Source of the DNA: Veronia nyctiphanis
GTDB lineage: Bacteria; Pseudomonadota; Gammaproteobacteria; Enterobacterales; Vibrionaceae
Assembly: GCF_004116385.1 (NCBI RefSeq)
Contig: NZ_PEIB01000004.1
Span: forward strand, 1-64,000
Reading direction: 5' to 3'
Length of the DNA: 64,000 nucleotides
Shown: piece by piece, positions 13,701-28,700 of the stretch
Numbering within the stretch: the first letter of the stretch is position 1
How the letters are laid out: the number at the start of each line of letters is the position of its first letter
The notes under the pieces: model-generated
What the model saw: the letters and a program-made list of their open reading frames with translations, nothing else
Told to the model about the DNA's origin: nothing
The model's database searches: none
Made by a program: the position numbers and the translations under genes

Positions 13701-16700
13701 CGTAGTTAGCTGTCGTAAATATTCTCAGTTCATCGAAGCCAGTATCACTTTGGACGTTGACCGTAGCTGTCCCTGAAGATGTTGCGAGATTAGCGATATC
13801 GAGTTCATCGATGATTTGGCCATCTTTCATTACGAGTATGTTCAGTCTCGCATCTGCGGTGTTTGACTTGTAGTTACCGTGTACGCTTTCAAACGTAAGC
13901 TGAGCCTGAAGGACGCTGTTTCCATCACCAAATTCAGCGACCAACACTTCCTTAGCACTCGAATTCAGTTCTTTGTCGCCGCCAATACCCAGCCCGGGGT
14001 TTGCATCATCTAAGTCCACTTGCAATGTCGTGTTACTGAGCGTCGAACTCGTATCGGGTTTATCTCCTGTAAATATTGCGGCTGTGATAGTAACCCCATT
14101 GACGTCGACTGAACTGCCGCCGTCCAAAGACAGGTTACTTGCATTCATATCGAGGGAATGTTCTTCGAATTGGAACTGGGTATCGCTTGGATAGGCTTGT
14201 CCTGCGACGACAGGTTGTTTCTGTTGTTGGTCGTCGATGTAGAATAATCCGCCCCCCGTAGGTAAGTTATCAATAATCACTGACGTGGCCTTATCGTCGC
14301 TGTTGCTGGCATCATCGATGACATCTCTGGTGTAATCAGAGAGATTGAAACTGGCAGGGGTACCCGCAGACTGGTTGATATTGGCACCGGCAGCATCCGG
14401 TGTGAGTTCTGACAGGTCGATAGTGCCTGACGTGTCACTGTCGCTGGTGATCACGGCGGTGTCTTCTTTACCTTCCAGCGTGATTGAAATGGTTTTGGTT
14501 CCCTCGGATGTGTTCATATTGAAAACATCACTGTCTTGCTGGCCCTCATCAAGCTTTTGGAGTGAATCGTTATTGGCCGTATAGGCCAGGTATTACCTGT
14601 GATTGTAAGCGTCCCGAAATCACCCACATATTGGGTGCCCGAAGCAATGAGCGAACTTCCGTCGTCTGCAGTGTTGTCAAACTGCCCAGTGACTGTCATG
14701 GTGCCAGAATCTTCAACAACCGTGCCTGATGTCGTGATATCAGAGGAATCGTCAAGTTTGGCGTGTTGTCCATTCGCCTGAGAGCCGTTCAGGAAGCCAA
14801 ATGGAAAAATGGTCTCAGTTGGCTCGTAGACAGCATCATCGATAGGCTTGATGTAGACCCGAATACCTGTTTCTCCAGCAGGGAGCGGTACGCTAAAGTT
14901 TGCACCTGATGCCCAACTGGATAACGTCCATCCACCATTTGGCCCTTCTCTGTTAGTAGGCGGCTCAATGACATTCCCGTTTAAATCTTCTACATAGATT
15001 TCGTTTTCGAACTCCCCGAAGCTGGATGTGTAAAAACTGTCGTTAAATGCAACGATAATTGTGCCGTCTTGATCTGAGGCGTGGGTACTGGTGAACTCCC
15101 AGCCCGGACCATCTTTGAATGATTCGGCATCTTCACGTCCGTGCTGAATAAGGGTAGCTGTGGCATTCAGCGTTGGCAGGCCTTCGTTATCTGTGACGAT
15201 AATATCGTCGGCTGTTTTCCAGATACCAGAATCCTTGACGGCCGCTTTTAGGGTAAAGGTCTCGGTGCCTTCGTAGACGCCATCGTTAGCAAGAGTCGTT
15301 TTGACTTGGACACTGGCGTGGCCTGGTGGAATGACAATATCAAGAATGCCATTCACAGCGTCAGCCATATTGACCGTGCCAAGCTCTGTTTGCCCGTCAG
15401 CAGACAGCAAAATAAAGGTTCCATTGGTGTCTTCTGCGAAGTCGCCTTGGTTACCGGTGTTATTGATCTCAAGGCGTAATGGAGTGTTTGACGCGGATGC
15501 ATTATTAAGATTCACAGTCCACGAAAGGTCAACATTGTCACCTTCGGTAACGGCGGTTTGAGCGGGTAATAGGGTCTCAACCACGGGAGCGGATTCATTA
15601 TCCGTAATAGTAACTGTGCCACTGACCTCTGCCTGACCCTCGACATTAGCTCTGAGGGTGAAGCTTTCGGGGCTCTCATATAAGGCATCATCTATGGTGC
15701 CGACTTTTACCTCGAAGCTGGATGTGTTGGCGGGCACGTCAACCCATATACCCAATGCGAAATTACCCAGATCCTGCCAACCATTACCATCATTGAAGTT
15801 TACAAACAGGGTTTCATGGTGGTCGGTGGTACCCATTGCAGAATCGTTGTAAGCATCTACCCAGACTTTGGTGATACTGGTCGAGATATTACTCATGGTA
15901 ACGGTTACGGCGGCCTCTTCACCTTCATTTATCGTGGTACTCGATACAGAGCTTACTGTTGGTTTGTCAGCAGCATCGTCAGTTACAGTGATATCGGCAG
16001 CGGTTCTCCAGACGCCAGAGTCTTTGACTGCTGCCTTCAGGGCAAAGGTTTCGGTGCCTTCGTAAACGGTATCGTTGTTGAGGGTGGTTTTAACCTGAAC
16101 ACTGGCATGGCCGGGTGGGATCACCACATTAACAATGCCACCGACGGCGTCGGACATATTGACGGTGGTGAGTTCGTTACCGTCGCTATCCAACAGCACA
16201 AAAACTCCGTCGGTGTCTGTGGTGAAGTCACCGTTTTTATTGATGTTGTTGATATCAATACGGAGAGTGGTGTCGGAGGCCGAGGCATTGTTGAGCGAGA
16301 CAGTCCAACTCAGGTCGACGTCATCACCTTCGGTGACGGCCGTTTCAATTGGAGTGATGCTTTCAATGATCGGTGCCGATTCATCATCAGTCAGGTTGGC
16401 TATACCCGCATCGACAAACCCGCCGGGCAGATCATGATAATTGAGACTGTCTACACTGTTATCCCATGAGACAAAGCTGAGCGAGGTCCCTGCTGAAAGT
16501 ACAGGTCCACTGATTTGGATGATGACCTTACCGTCTTCTTCACCATTGCTCCCTGACGACATGCTGCTGTTTGAATCCATGTCGACATCGATTTCGACAA
16601 ATGTATACACATTGCCGTCGTCGTCTTGCATGACAAAGGTGAAATCAAGATTGGCCGAATAGGTCTCACCGTTAATCTCGACTCGCTGATTGCTGTCGCT

Positions 16701-19700
16701 GATACCCTCTTCAGCTGTGTTGTCACCCTTGAGGGTGTTGTCGTCATCGAAGAATTTAACGGTCGTTGCGGCTGCGTTCACATCAAGCTTGTCACCTGCA
16801 TATGACGCGCCGGAGAGAAAATTATTGCCGGGCAACGAGAACTGGTCGCCAAATATGAACGCATTGTGTACCTCGTACTCAAACGTTTCTTCATCGTCGT
16901 TCCAGCTGTTGGCATGGTCGTCCAGTGCCACTCGCATCGAAAGTGTTTCACTGGCCTCATAGACAGCATCATCAACCAAAGGGGCAAAGACCTGAATGCC
17001 CTCTAAGCCAGCGGGAACTGTAATGTCTGCGCCGAAGCCAATCCCTGTATCAGTGAGCGCCCAGCCACCATTGGGACCTTCAGCCTCTGTGAGAGGAGCG
17101 ATGATATTGCCGTCGAGGTCACGGACAATAACTTCTTTAACCATGTCGTCAAAAGATGCGGAGAAATCACTGTCGGAAAAACTTACTCTGAGTGTTGTTG
17201 ATTCACTGGCGGCGTGGTTGAGAGAGATTTCCCAAGCAGGACCATCGGTGTAATCACCGTTTGCAGTCTCGTTTCCGTGCTGCAATACTTCAGCGCTATC
17301 AATAGCAAGGTCAGACTGCCCCTCGCTCACTGCAATATCGTCTGCTGTCAGCCAGACACCGGAGCCTTTCACCGCTGTCCTCAATGCAAAAGTCTCGGTG
17401 CCTTCATAAACCGTGTCGTTATTGAGTGTGGTTTTGACCTGCACATCTTTGTGGCCGGGAGGGATGACGATATCGAGAATACCACCATCGGCATCAGCCA
17501 TATTAACGGTGGCGAGCTGTTGCTGGCCATCGGCGGACATCAACACAAAAGTGCCGTTGGTGTCGTCGACGAAATTACCCTTGTTATCAAGATTATTGAT
17601 GTCAAGACGCAGCGTGGTCTCGGAGGCAGACGCATTGTTGAGCGAGATGGTCCAGCTTAGGTCAACATTGTTACCCTCGATGACATCGGTCTCGGCTGGC
17701 GCTACGCTTTTAACGATTGGCGCGGATTCATTATCAGTCAGTGTAATGGTGCCGCTGATCGCCGTCTGGCCGTCAACATTGGCGCTAAGGGTAAATGTTT
17801 CAGTACTTTCATAAAGGCTGTCATCATCCGTTTCCATTCGAACTTGGAACGATGTGGTGCCTGCGGGCACATCAACCCAGTTACCCGAGGAGAAACTTCC
17901 ACTTGCTTGCTCCCAGCCATCGCCGTAATTGACCCAAAGATCTGTACTGTTCCAGTCTGTGCCTTCAGACGCTGAGTTATTTGGGTGGGCATCGACCCAT
18001 ACTCGCGTGGCGCTGGTTGAGCTGTTGCTCAAAGTGATCGTGATATCTGCGCTTTGACCCTCTTCGACGGTCGTGCTTGAGACGGTGCTCACCATAGGTG
18101 TATCCGCCGCATCGTCATTCACCGTGATATCTGCGGCGGTTTTCCATCCACCTGAATCCTTGACTTCTGCCTTGAGGGAGAAGTTCTCGGGGCCTTCGAA
18201 GACTGTATCATTGGTAAGTGTTGTTTTAAGCTGAACGCTGGCATGTCCGGGTTCAATGACAACGTCAACGACGCCGTCGACGCGTCGGCCATGTTCACTG
18301 TGGTGAGTTCGTTGCCCTCGCGGTCTAACAGCACAAATACTCCGTCGGTATCTGCGGTGAAGTCACCATTATTGCCAACGTTGTTGATATCAAGACGCAG
18401 TGTGGTGTCAGTCGAAGAGGCATTATTGAGTGTAACGGTCCAGCTTAAATCAACGTCATCGCCTTCTGTGATTTCTGTGTCATCTGGTGTGATTGTTTGA
18501 ACAACCGCGGGGCCTTCGTTGTCTTTAATGGCTGCGGCTTCTGAGGCTTTCCACGTGTTATCTTCGCCGCTCATGCTGGAATGAAGCACGATGCTCTCCG
18601 TGTTCTCGATCAGCGCATCGTCTTTTAGCTCGGCGAAAGCTTTTATTGTTTCAACATTGGCAGGTAGGTTAATTTTTACGGTTAAATTATCGGATGACAC
18701 TGACACGGTTTCTTTAATGACCCTACCATTAGACAGCGTGAACTCGAGGTGTATATTACCTGTGTAATCTTCGCCGTACGTCGCGCCATTCTCCCCGTTT
18801 GTGGTGTCATCGAATCGCAACCAAAGTGGGATCGCGATGTCTGATTCCCGAACCATGTTAATTTCCCAACCGGGCCAGTCGCTGCTTTCTTCTCCATTTT
18901 CTGTACCGTCTTGGATTTTAGTGAGAGAGGTAACAGTGACAGGCAGCGTGAAGGTTTTGATCAGCACGTCTGTCGAACCATTAACGTCATCTCCCCAGGT
19001 CACGATCATTTTGCCATCGTCTGAGGCCGAAATATGAGGCCGTGTATTCGCGTTGTAAGAGTCAAGTTCAGTGACAATGATTTCATCGCCAACTTTTTGT
19101 GTCTCGGAGGAGAACCGCTGAGCATGGATTCTTGTTTGATCGGAGGCACTGTCGTTGAACTCCCACACCACCGCAAAGCCACCATCGGGTAGGCTGGTAA
19201 TGTTGGGGTAGTCCAAAGATTGACTATCGTCGGTGTCGCCAGTCACTGCATTTACGGCGAATTGGTCACCCAGCGGCGAGCCGTCTTTGCTGAAACGTTG
19301 CCCAGCGATATCTGACGTATCGTTGTAGGGATTTTCATTGACCCAAACGACAACATAGCTGTCATCATCTAACACAGTGATAGAGGCATACTCCTGATCA
19401 TTGCTTACTGCTGAACTGATAACGGTTTCACCGCCGACTTTGTTGCCTTCGCTGTCAAACCGCTGAGTGGCGATGCCTGAACCAGTCCCGTTAAAGCCTG
19501 AGGAATGCCAGCTAACCACATAGCCGCCGTCAGAAAAAGCCTCCGTCTCTGCGTAGCGTGCTCCTTCAGTGGTATTGACGGTTATTTCACTGCCTTCTTT
19601 GTTGCCGTCAGCATCGAAGCGCTGAGATTTAACGACAGGCGTGCTCGATTCATAGGAATGCCACGTCATGACATAGCCGCCATCTGACAGTTCGGTGATA

Positions 19701-22700
19701 CTCGATTGATAATTACTGTCTGTTGAAACCTCAAAATCGATTTCTTCAGAGATAGCTTCGCCACTTTTATTGAATTTTTGACCCAAAATTTCATTAGGCG
19801 AGCCAGAGCTGTCTGGGTAGTTGCTCCACGAAGCCATAAAGGTATCGTCGTCGAAGACAGTGATGCTCACGCTAAACTGAGATTCCTCTGTTGTGGAATT
19901 TAACTGATATTCGCTACCGATCTTGTTGCCCTCGGCGTCAAAGTGCTGAGCAAAAATCCCATAGTCATCACCATCTTGATCGTATGACTGCCATGCCACA
20001 ACATAGCTGCCATCAGAGAAGTAGGCACTTGTTGGAAACTCTTGGGCGCTTTCCAAGTGTGTATTGACAACGTCTGCCTCGCTGGCTTGCACGTCTGAAG
20101 GATCGTTTAGGTCCACTGTGTAATTGTGGGTGTGGTGAACGACCTCCTGACCGTTGTGCCGAATTGACACTGACACGTTGTCGGTCGCGGCAAGATCTGC
20201 ACCGTCGACGGTGATTGAGAAATGCCCACCTGCGTCGACATCTTCCTGCGTCATGGTGTGAGTGAGCGTCTTTCCATTTACCGATACCTCAATGACATCA
20301 CCGACACTTGCAATCGAGTACTGGCCAGTGATGTCGACCGTGCCTTCCGACTCTTCGATATCGATAATGTTGTTGTCTGTCAACGGATCCAAAGTAAGGA
20401 AGCTGCCACTGTCGACAGAGTAATCAATGGATGTTGAGAGTGCTCCCGTATTGCCAGCAGCATCAGCGACATCAAGTTTCGCTGTCAGAGAGCCGTGACC
20501 AATCAATCCGGAGAGAGCGACTGAGGCTGTCACATTGCCTGCTGCGTCGACTTCCCCTGTACCGACTTGTTTATCACCAATCCAGAAAGTCACCGAGCTT
20601 GTGGTTGAGAAATCACCGACGACTTTCCCTTCTATGGCGATCTTTCCGTCTGTCAGCTCATTGCTGTCAATACTGAAATCATCGCCAGCGACACTGCTAA
20701 ACGTCAGCGTTGTTGGTAGTGAGTAGGTTTTGATCAGCACGTCTGTCGAACCGTTAACGTCGTCTCCCCAGGTCACGATCATTTTGCCATCGTCTGAGGC
20801 CGAGATATGAGGCCGTGTATTTAGGGTATAAGAGTCAAGTTGGGAGACGATAAGTTCGTCGCCGACTTTTTGTGCCTCTGATGAGAAGCGCTGAGCATGA
20901 ATTCGCGTTTGGTCTGAGGAACTGTCGTTGAACTCCCACACTACCGCAAAGCCACCATCAGGTAAGCTGGTAATGTCGGGGTACTCCAAATATTGACTAT
21001 CGTCAGTGTCGCCAGTCACTGCATTAACGGTGAATTGGTCACCCAGAGGCAAGCCGTCTTTGCTGAAACGTTGCCCAGCGATATCTGACGTATCGTTGTA
21101 GGGGTTTTCATTGACCCAGACGACAACATAGCTGTCATCATCTAACACAGTGATAGAGGCATAATCTTGATCATTGCTTGCCGCTGAACTGATAACGGTT
21201 TCACCGCCGACTTTGTTTCCTTCGCTGTCAAACCGCTGAGTGGCGATGCCTGAGCCTGTCCCGTTTATACCTGAGGAATGCCATGTAACCACGTAGCCGC
21301 CATCAGAAAAGGCTTCCGTCTCAGCGTAGCGAGCATCTGCAATGGTATTGACCGTCACCTCACTGCCTTCTTTATTGCCATCGGCATCGAAGTGCTGAGA
21401 TTTGACGGTCGGAGGCTCGATTCATAGGAATGCCACGTCATGACGTAACCGCCATCTAACAGTTCGGTGATCCTCGGTTGATAATTACTGTCTGTTGAAA
21501 CCTCAAAATCAATTTCTTCAGAGATAGCTTCGCCACTTTTATTGAATTTTTGACCCAAAATTTCATCAGGCGAGCCAGCGCCCTCTGGGTAGCTGCTCCA
21601 TGATGCAATAAAGGTATCATCGTCGAAGACAGTGATGCTCACGCCAAACTGAGATTCCTCTGTTGTGGAATTTAACTGATATTCGCTGCCGATCTTGTTG
21701 CCCTCGGCGTCAAAGTGCTGGGCAAAAATCCCATAGTCATCACCATCCTGATCGTAAGACTGCCATGCAACGACATAACTGCCATCAGAGAAGTACGCAT
21801 TCGTTGGTATCCATTGGGCGCTTTCCAAATGGGTGTTGACGACAGTCGCCTCACTTTCTTTTAGGTCTGTTGGGCCGTAAACATCGACGTTGTAACTGTG
21901 CGCGTGTGAGAGGACCTCGGTGCCTGCATGTTGAATGGATACAGGTACGGATTTATCCGCATCTGATGCCAAGTCTGCGCCGCTAACACTTATGGTGAAA
22001 GCGCCTCCTGCCGCCACGTCATCGCTGGTGATCGTATGACTGTAGGTATTGCCGTTGACCACAACGTTGACTTCATCGCCTTCAACCGCAATCGCATAGT
22101 GTCCGGTGATGTCGACGGTATTGCCTGATTCCTCAATATTGATGGTGTTGTCGTCTGTAATGGGATCAACCGTAAGGAAGCTCTCGTGATCGATGGAGTA
22201 GGAGGTAGGGGTTGATACCGTATGTTGATCGCCGGCGTCGTTGGTAGCGACCAGTTTGGCGGTCAATGTGGTGCTGTCGAGCATATCAGAGACAGCAACG
22301 TTGGTAGTGAAATTACCCTGCGCGTCAACATTGGCTGACCCAACTTGTTCGTTGCCTATCCACAGTGTGACAGTGTCTCCGCTAGAGAAAGCACCGGATG
22401 CAACACCGATAACCGGAATATTGCCAGATGTCAGGTCGCCATCACCAATGGTAAAATCGCTACCTGCAAGGCTTGAGACACTGATTCCAACCTCGTTGTC
22501 TGCAACCGTGATAGTGCCTTTACCAGCGTCAGTGAATGCGTCTTCTCCCTCAACGCGGGCATTGATGGAAAAGGTTTCTGTGTCTTCAAACGTTAGGTCT
22601 TCCGATGTGTTAAAACGCACCTCGAACGCATCGTTACCTGGTGGCACCTCAATGAACACACCGCTGCTTAAATTGCCTGTAAAATCTTTCCACTCTCCGT

Positions 22701-25700
22701 TTTCAAAGCGCACCGAGTATCCCGTATTGGAATAGTCACCGTCGCTGGCTTTTGCAGAGCCTGACTGGAGGTTGATTTCCACCCGGGTGGTATCGCTTGA
22801 TGTGCGGCTGAGGTTAATCGTTATCGGTGCCGTATCACCTTCGGTCACCACGACGTCTGAGACGCCGGATACAACAGGGACGTCATCGTCGTCATTGACC
22901 GTGATGTCTGCTGCTGTTTTCCAGACTTCAGAGTTTGTCGACGCTGCTTTGACTGCTGCTTTCAGCGCGAATATTTCTGTGCCCTCGTAGAGGGAATCGT
23001 CGTTATTCAGGGTAGTTTTGATCTGAACGTCTTTATGCTCACTGGGAATGACGATTTCGACAATACCGTCGACCGCATCTTCCATGTTGACGGTTCCCAG
23101 CTCTGTTTGACCGTCGGCAGATAGCAGCGTAAACACACCGTTTGTATCGTCAACAAAATCACCTTTATTGCCGTGATTATTGATATCGAGGCGAAGGGTC
23201 GTGTCGGTGGCAGAGGCATTGTTAAGGTTGACGCTCCAGCTGAGATCAACATCATCGCTTTCCGTCACGACAGTGTTCGCCGGGGTAATCGTTTCAACGG
23301 CTGGTGTTACTTCATTATCAATCAGGTACACGGTATCCGAGACGACCCAGTCCGCATTGGTGCCCTCGACTTTGGCATTCAGGATAATGCTCTCATTACC
23401 CTCATAAAGGCTGTCTTCTTTCGGCTGTGCGTAGACCCGGACACTGCTGATGTCTGCGGGAAGATCCCACGTGATAGGCTGGTTTGGCTCTGTGATAGTG
23501 ACTGTCTGTGCGTTTTCCGCATCTGTGTAGATGTGTAAGACACCCGTGAAATCCTCTCCAAAAGTGGCTTGCTGCGAAGGGTCAAACTGCAAAGTAATTT
23601 CGGTTGGGCTGTCTGACGCGTTATTCACGTTAAGTGTCCAGCCCGGCCAGCCGTTACCATCCTCATTGCCGTCATGGATTTTGGTCAGTGACGTGACTTC
23701 AGGCGCGACTTCATCGTCAGTGAGGGTAATATCAGCCGCACTTTTCCAGATGCCGGAGCCTTTGGTGGCGGTCTTGAGGGTGAAGGTTTCGGTGCCCTCA
23801 TAAACCACATCATTGACGAGGGTGGTTTTCACCACCACGTCTTTGTGTTCCGGAGGGATAACGATATCAACAATGCCGTTAACGGCATCGGCCATGTTGA
23901 CGGTGCCGAGCGCGGTTTGCCCGTCGGCAGACCACAAGGTGAAGGTACCATTGGTGTCTTCTTGAAAATCACCCTTGTTACCGAGATTATTGATATCAAG
24001 GCGCAAGGTGGTGCTGGTGGCTGAGGCATTGTTAAGGCTGACTGACCATGATAAATCAACATTGTCACCCTCGGTGACAGCGGTATCGGCAGGGGTTACT
24101 GATACCACCACTGGCGTGGCTTCATTATCAATCAGATACGCCGTTTCTGAGACCACCCAGTCAGGTTGGTGCCATCGACCTTGGCGTTTAAGATAATGCT
24201 TTCATTGCCTTCATACAGCGCATCATCTTTTGGCTGTGCATATACTCGGACACTGCTGAGGTTTTCGGGCAGGTCCCATGTCACAGGCTGACTTGGGTCG
24301 GTTATCGTGACCATCTGCGGGTCGCCCGCCTGACCCGTATATATATGTAATACACCCGTGAAATCTTCGCCGAAAGTCGCCTGCTGCGAGTCGTCAAACT
24401 GCAAGGTTAGGGTGGTGGGACTATCAGCGGCGTTATTGACGTTGAGTGTCCAACCGGGCCAACTATCACCGTTTTCGTTTCCGTCTTGAAGACGGGTCAG
24501 GGACGTTACCTGAACACTGCCTTCATTGTCCTCAATGGCGGTGGTTACACTGGCCTTGGCGAGGTTCATGTACTCAAAGACCGCGCTGTCATTGCCATCG
24601 ACAATACCATCAACCCGCACTGTAAAACTCTCATCCCGGTCAAGGTGCGTATCATTGACGGTGCTGACCGAGAATGTGGCGGTGCTGCCTGAGTTCTGGA
24701 CTATGGCTTCCGTCTGCGCGGTAATATCACTGCCGCCCGCATCTTTGTAGCTGTATTTCAGCAGTATCTTGGTACCCGCAGGCACAGGGTGGGAGAGGTC
24801 AACCGTGTAGTTCGCGGTTTCGCCCTCAATGACGGACGTGTCGCCGCTCAGGGTCACCGTGACGGTATCAGCTGCGTCATTGCCGAGGTCATCGACAATG
24901 GTGGTGGCGGTGTTCGCGGCGGTCCAGCCGGTCTGGTCACTGGTGCGCGCCTGCAACGTCAGGGTCTCATTGTTTTCGATATAGGCATCATCAATGGTAT
25001 CGAGCTCAACCCGGACAGTGTCCTCTCCAGCGGGGAGGATGAACGTCGGCGAATTGGCTGGGACGGTTGCCATCAGTTCGCCGTCCGCATCATACACCTT
25101 AAATGATGTGGCGTAGTCAGCGCCCTGTGTCGCCGATTCACCCGTGGCAATATTCAGTGTGATGGTGGTGGGCGTGGTTGAAGGGTTGCTCATCGACAGC
25201 GTCCAGCCAGCAGTGCCGCCTTCTGTCACCTGTCCGTCGTTATCGGCGACGAGCGATTCGACTTCCGGCTTGTCACCTTCATCCATGATGGTGGTGGATA
25301 TCGATGCCGCGCTGCTGATGACTTTCTCGAAAGCGGGTGTAGTGCCATCGGCCTGCACAACACCATTGACAGACACCGTGAAGGCTTGTGCACCTTCGTA
25401 GACGTTATCTATGTTAGCGACGACCTTGAAGGTGGCTGTTTTTCCATCGGCGTTGATCACCGCTTCTGCCATTTCGGTGATGTCCGATTTTTCTGCACCA
25501 CCGCTTGGGTACGAATACGTCAGCAGTACCTTACTGCCCGGAGGGGCCGCCTTATCGAGCGTAATGCTGTAGCTGGCCTCACTGCCTTCATTGACCAGCG
25601 CATCCCCGGTCATATTGACGGTCACTGTATCGTCAGCATCCGTGCCCCGATCATCGGTGATGATAGTTTCCTGAGTTGCGTCGTTTAGATTCAGGTGTTC

Positions 25701-28700
25701 GAACACTGGGTTACCGTCAAGCGTGACCCCATCAACATGTACCTTAAAGCTTTCATTGTTCTCGTACAGTGCATCGTCCACGGTCGCGACGCTGAGTAGC
25801 GCGGCTTTACCTGTATTGTCCACTTCCGCGGTAGTCTGCTGCACCACATCTTTTCCTGTGGCGTCGGTCAGGGTGTAGGTGAAGGTGATCAAGCTGCCGG
25901 GAGGGGCGGCATGGCTGAGTACCACGTTATAGGTGGCGGTATCACCTTCGGTTAGGCTGTCGGTGCCCGAGAGCGTTATTGTGACCGTATCGGCGTTCTG
26001 AGTGCAAGATCATCGTTGATAGTGGTATCAAAGCTGGCGCCATCGAGGTTGGTGTTTTCAAACACTGGACGCTCATCGGCGTTAACGATGTCTGTCACAG
26101 AGATGGTAAAAGTCTCATTGTCCTCGATATACGCGTCATCTCGGGTACTGACTGTAAAGGTTGCTTGCTTACCGGACGCGTCAACTTGCGCGCGAAGGTT
26201 TTCGGTAATGTCTTCCCCATTGGCCCCGGTATATTCATAGGTTAATATTACAACACTGCCAGCGGGCGCTGCTTTATCCAGATTGACTGTGTAATTTGCT
26301 ATGTCTCCTTCAGTGACAGACGCATCGCCTGAGAGGGTCACGGTGACAGTGTCTGCCGGATCAGTGCCTACATCGTCGATGATCACCGTTTTCTGCGCAG
26401 CGGCAGTTACATCCAGCTCCTCGAAGATCGGGTTTCCGTCGTCGTCGACAATGGTATCTACGGCGACTGAGAAGGCTCCGTCACGAACACTGAGGCACTG
26501 CCTTCTTCCACAACAGGAACAAAGCGTATCCAGTCAACCTGAAAGCCGCTGTCCGCAAAGTTGACCCGTAAATCCGGGCTGTCGTCACTGAGCGAAAGCT
26601 TGCCGAGATCAATAGTCTGGAACGTGTCTTCCGAATCGGTATCAAAGGTTGCCTGCACCGAGGCATCGCCAAGCGCCAGCTCAATATCCCCGTCCGACTC
26701 CCCGCTGACCCTGACCTCAATCCGGTATTCCCCGGTCAGCAACTGGGTATCAAATTGCAGCCACTCGCCATCCTCAATCCAGCTCACGACATGGCCATCA
26801 TCCGTTTTGGCGACATCCACCCCACTGTAGGGGCCGTCGCGGTAGCTGGAGCCTAAAAAGGCAAAGCCGCTGTCTCGATCATCGGCGTCGTGGTAAGAGG
26901 TGTAATCTTCCGCTTCGAACAGCACGATGCTGTCACCGCTTTCACGCAGCGCATCGTCAACGGTGTTGATCGTGAAAGTGGCGGTATAACCATCTTCTCC
27001 GACGGTCGCCGTTGCTTGCTCAACGATGTCGTTCTTCTCGGCATCAATATAGGTGTATGACAGCTTCACTGTGCTACCGGGAGGGGCGAACTGATCCAAC
27101 TGGACGGTGTAGCTGGCAGTCTCACCTTCAGTGACGGTTTCATCGCCGCTTAAGGTCACCTTCACTGTGTCGGCATAGGCGGTACCCGCATCTTCGGCGA
27201 TGGTGACATCTTTACTTGCGGCCGAGACATCGAGTTTCTCAAAGGTATTTTGGCCGTTGGCATCAACAATATTGACCAGCTCCACGGAGACTGACTTGTC
27301 GTTTTGCCACAAGTAATTGTCAGTGGTACTCAGGGAGTAAACCGCCACACTATCGTTGACGCTGACCTCGGTCAGTTCAGAGGTTTCATTGCCGTTGTCG
27401 TCGGTGTAGGTGTAACGAATAATCGCCTTACTGCCCTCAGGAGCGGGGCTGCTGAGGTTAAAGGTGTACTCGGTCGCCAGCCCCTCGGTGACGGTGTCGT
27501 TACCATCTACTGTGACGGTAACCTCGCTCAGGCCGTCATCGACAATCGTGGTATCGAGCTTGGCACCCGTTAAGCTGATATTTTCGAAGGCGTCCTCTCC
27601 TGTCGACGTAAGCACCTCGGTAACCCGGACGGAGAAGTCCTCGCTGGCTTCATTCAATACATCGTCAGTCGTCTGAACGGTAAACGTTGCGGTCTTGCCA
27701 TCAGGGCCTATTGATGCCTCGCGAATTTCGGTGATGTCCTCACCCTGTGCGTTGGCGTATTCGTATTCAATTTTCACCTTGCTGCCAGCGGGGGCGACAT
27801 GGCTAAGTTCGACGGTATAGGTGACGGTGCCACCTTCAGTGACAGAGGCGTTATCTTGGGTCAGTGAAACGTCGACGACACTGTTGCCGTCATCAACAAT
27901 CGTCGTATCGACGGCTGCGCTTGTCAGATCAAGCTTTTCAAAGGCATCCTCACCTGTTGAAGAAATCACCTCCGTGACGGCGACGGAGAACATCTCATTG
28001 GCTTCCTTGAGAACATCATCAGTCGTCGCAACGGTGAAATAGGCGGTTTTGCCATCGGTTCAATCGTTGCTTCTTTGATTTCGGTAATGTCTTCACCCTG
28101 TGCGTTAGGGTAGGTGTACGCAATCTTCACCTTGCTGTTCGCAGGGGCGTCATGGCTGAGTTTGACTGTGTAGGTGATGGCGTCGCCTTCTGTCACCGAG
28201 GTTTTATCTGCTGTCAGGGTGATGTCTACAACGCTCTGACCATCATCAATAATGGTGGTGTCAATCGAGGCGGCGTTGAGATTGACGTTTTCAAAAGCAT
28301 TTGACCCCGATTGGGAAAGCACGTCGGTAACGTTGACTGAAAACGTCTCATTGGCTTCTTTCAGCACATCATCAGTGGTATTAACAGTGAACGTCGCCGT
28401 TTTGCCATCAGGACCTATTTCAGCCTCTTTGACTTCAGTGATGTCTTCACCTTGCGAGTCGGGGTACGTGAAATCAATTTTTATTTTGCTGCCAGCGGGG
28501 GCAGCATGACTGAGTTCAACGGTGTAAGTAACAGAGTCGCCCTCAGTCACATCACTCTTATTCGCCGAGAGGGTGACATCGACGATGCTGTCACCCGCAT
28601 CAACAATGGTGGTATCGACTTTCGCTTTGTTGAGATCAAGGTTCTCAAAGGCCTCAGCACCAGATGGCGATTTCACATCTGTCACCATGACGGAGAAGGT

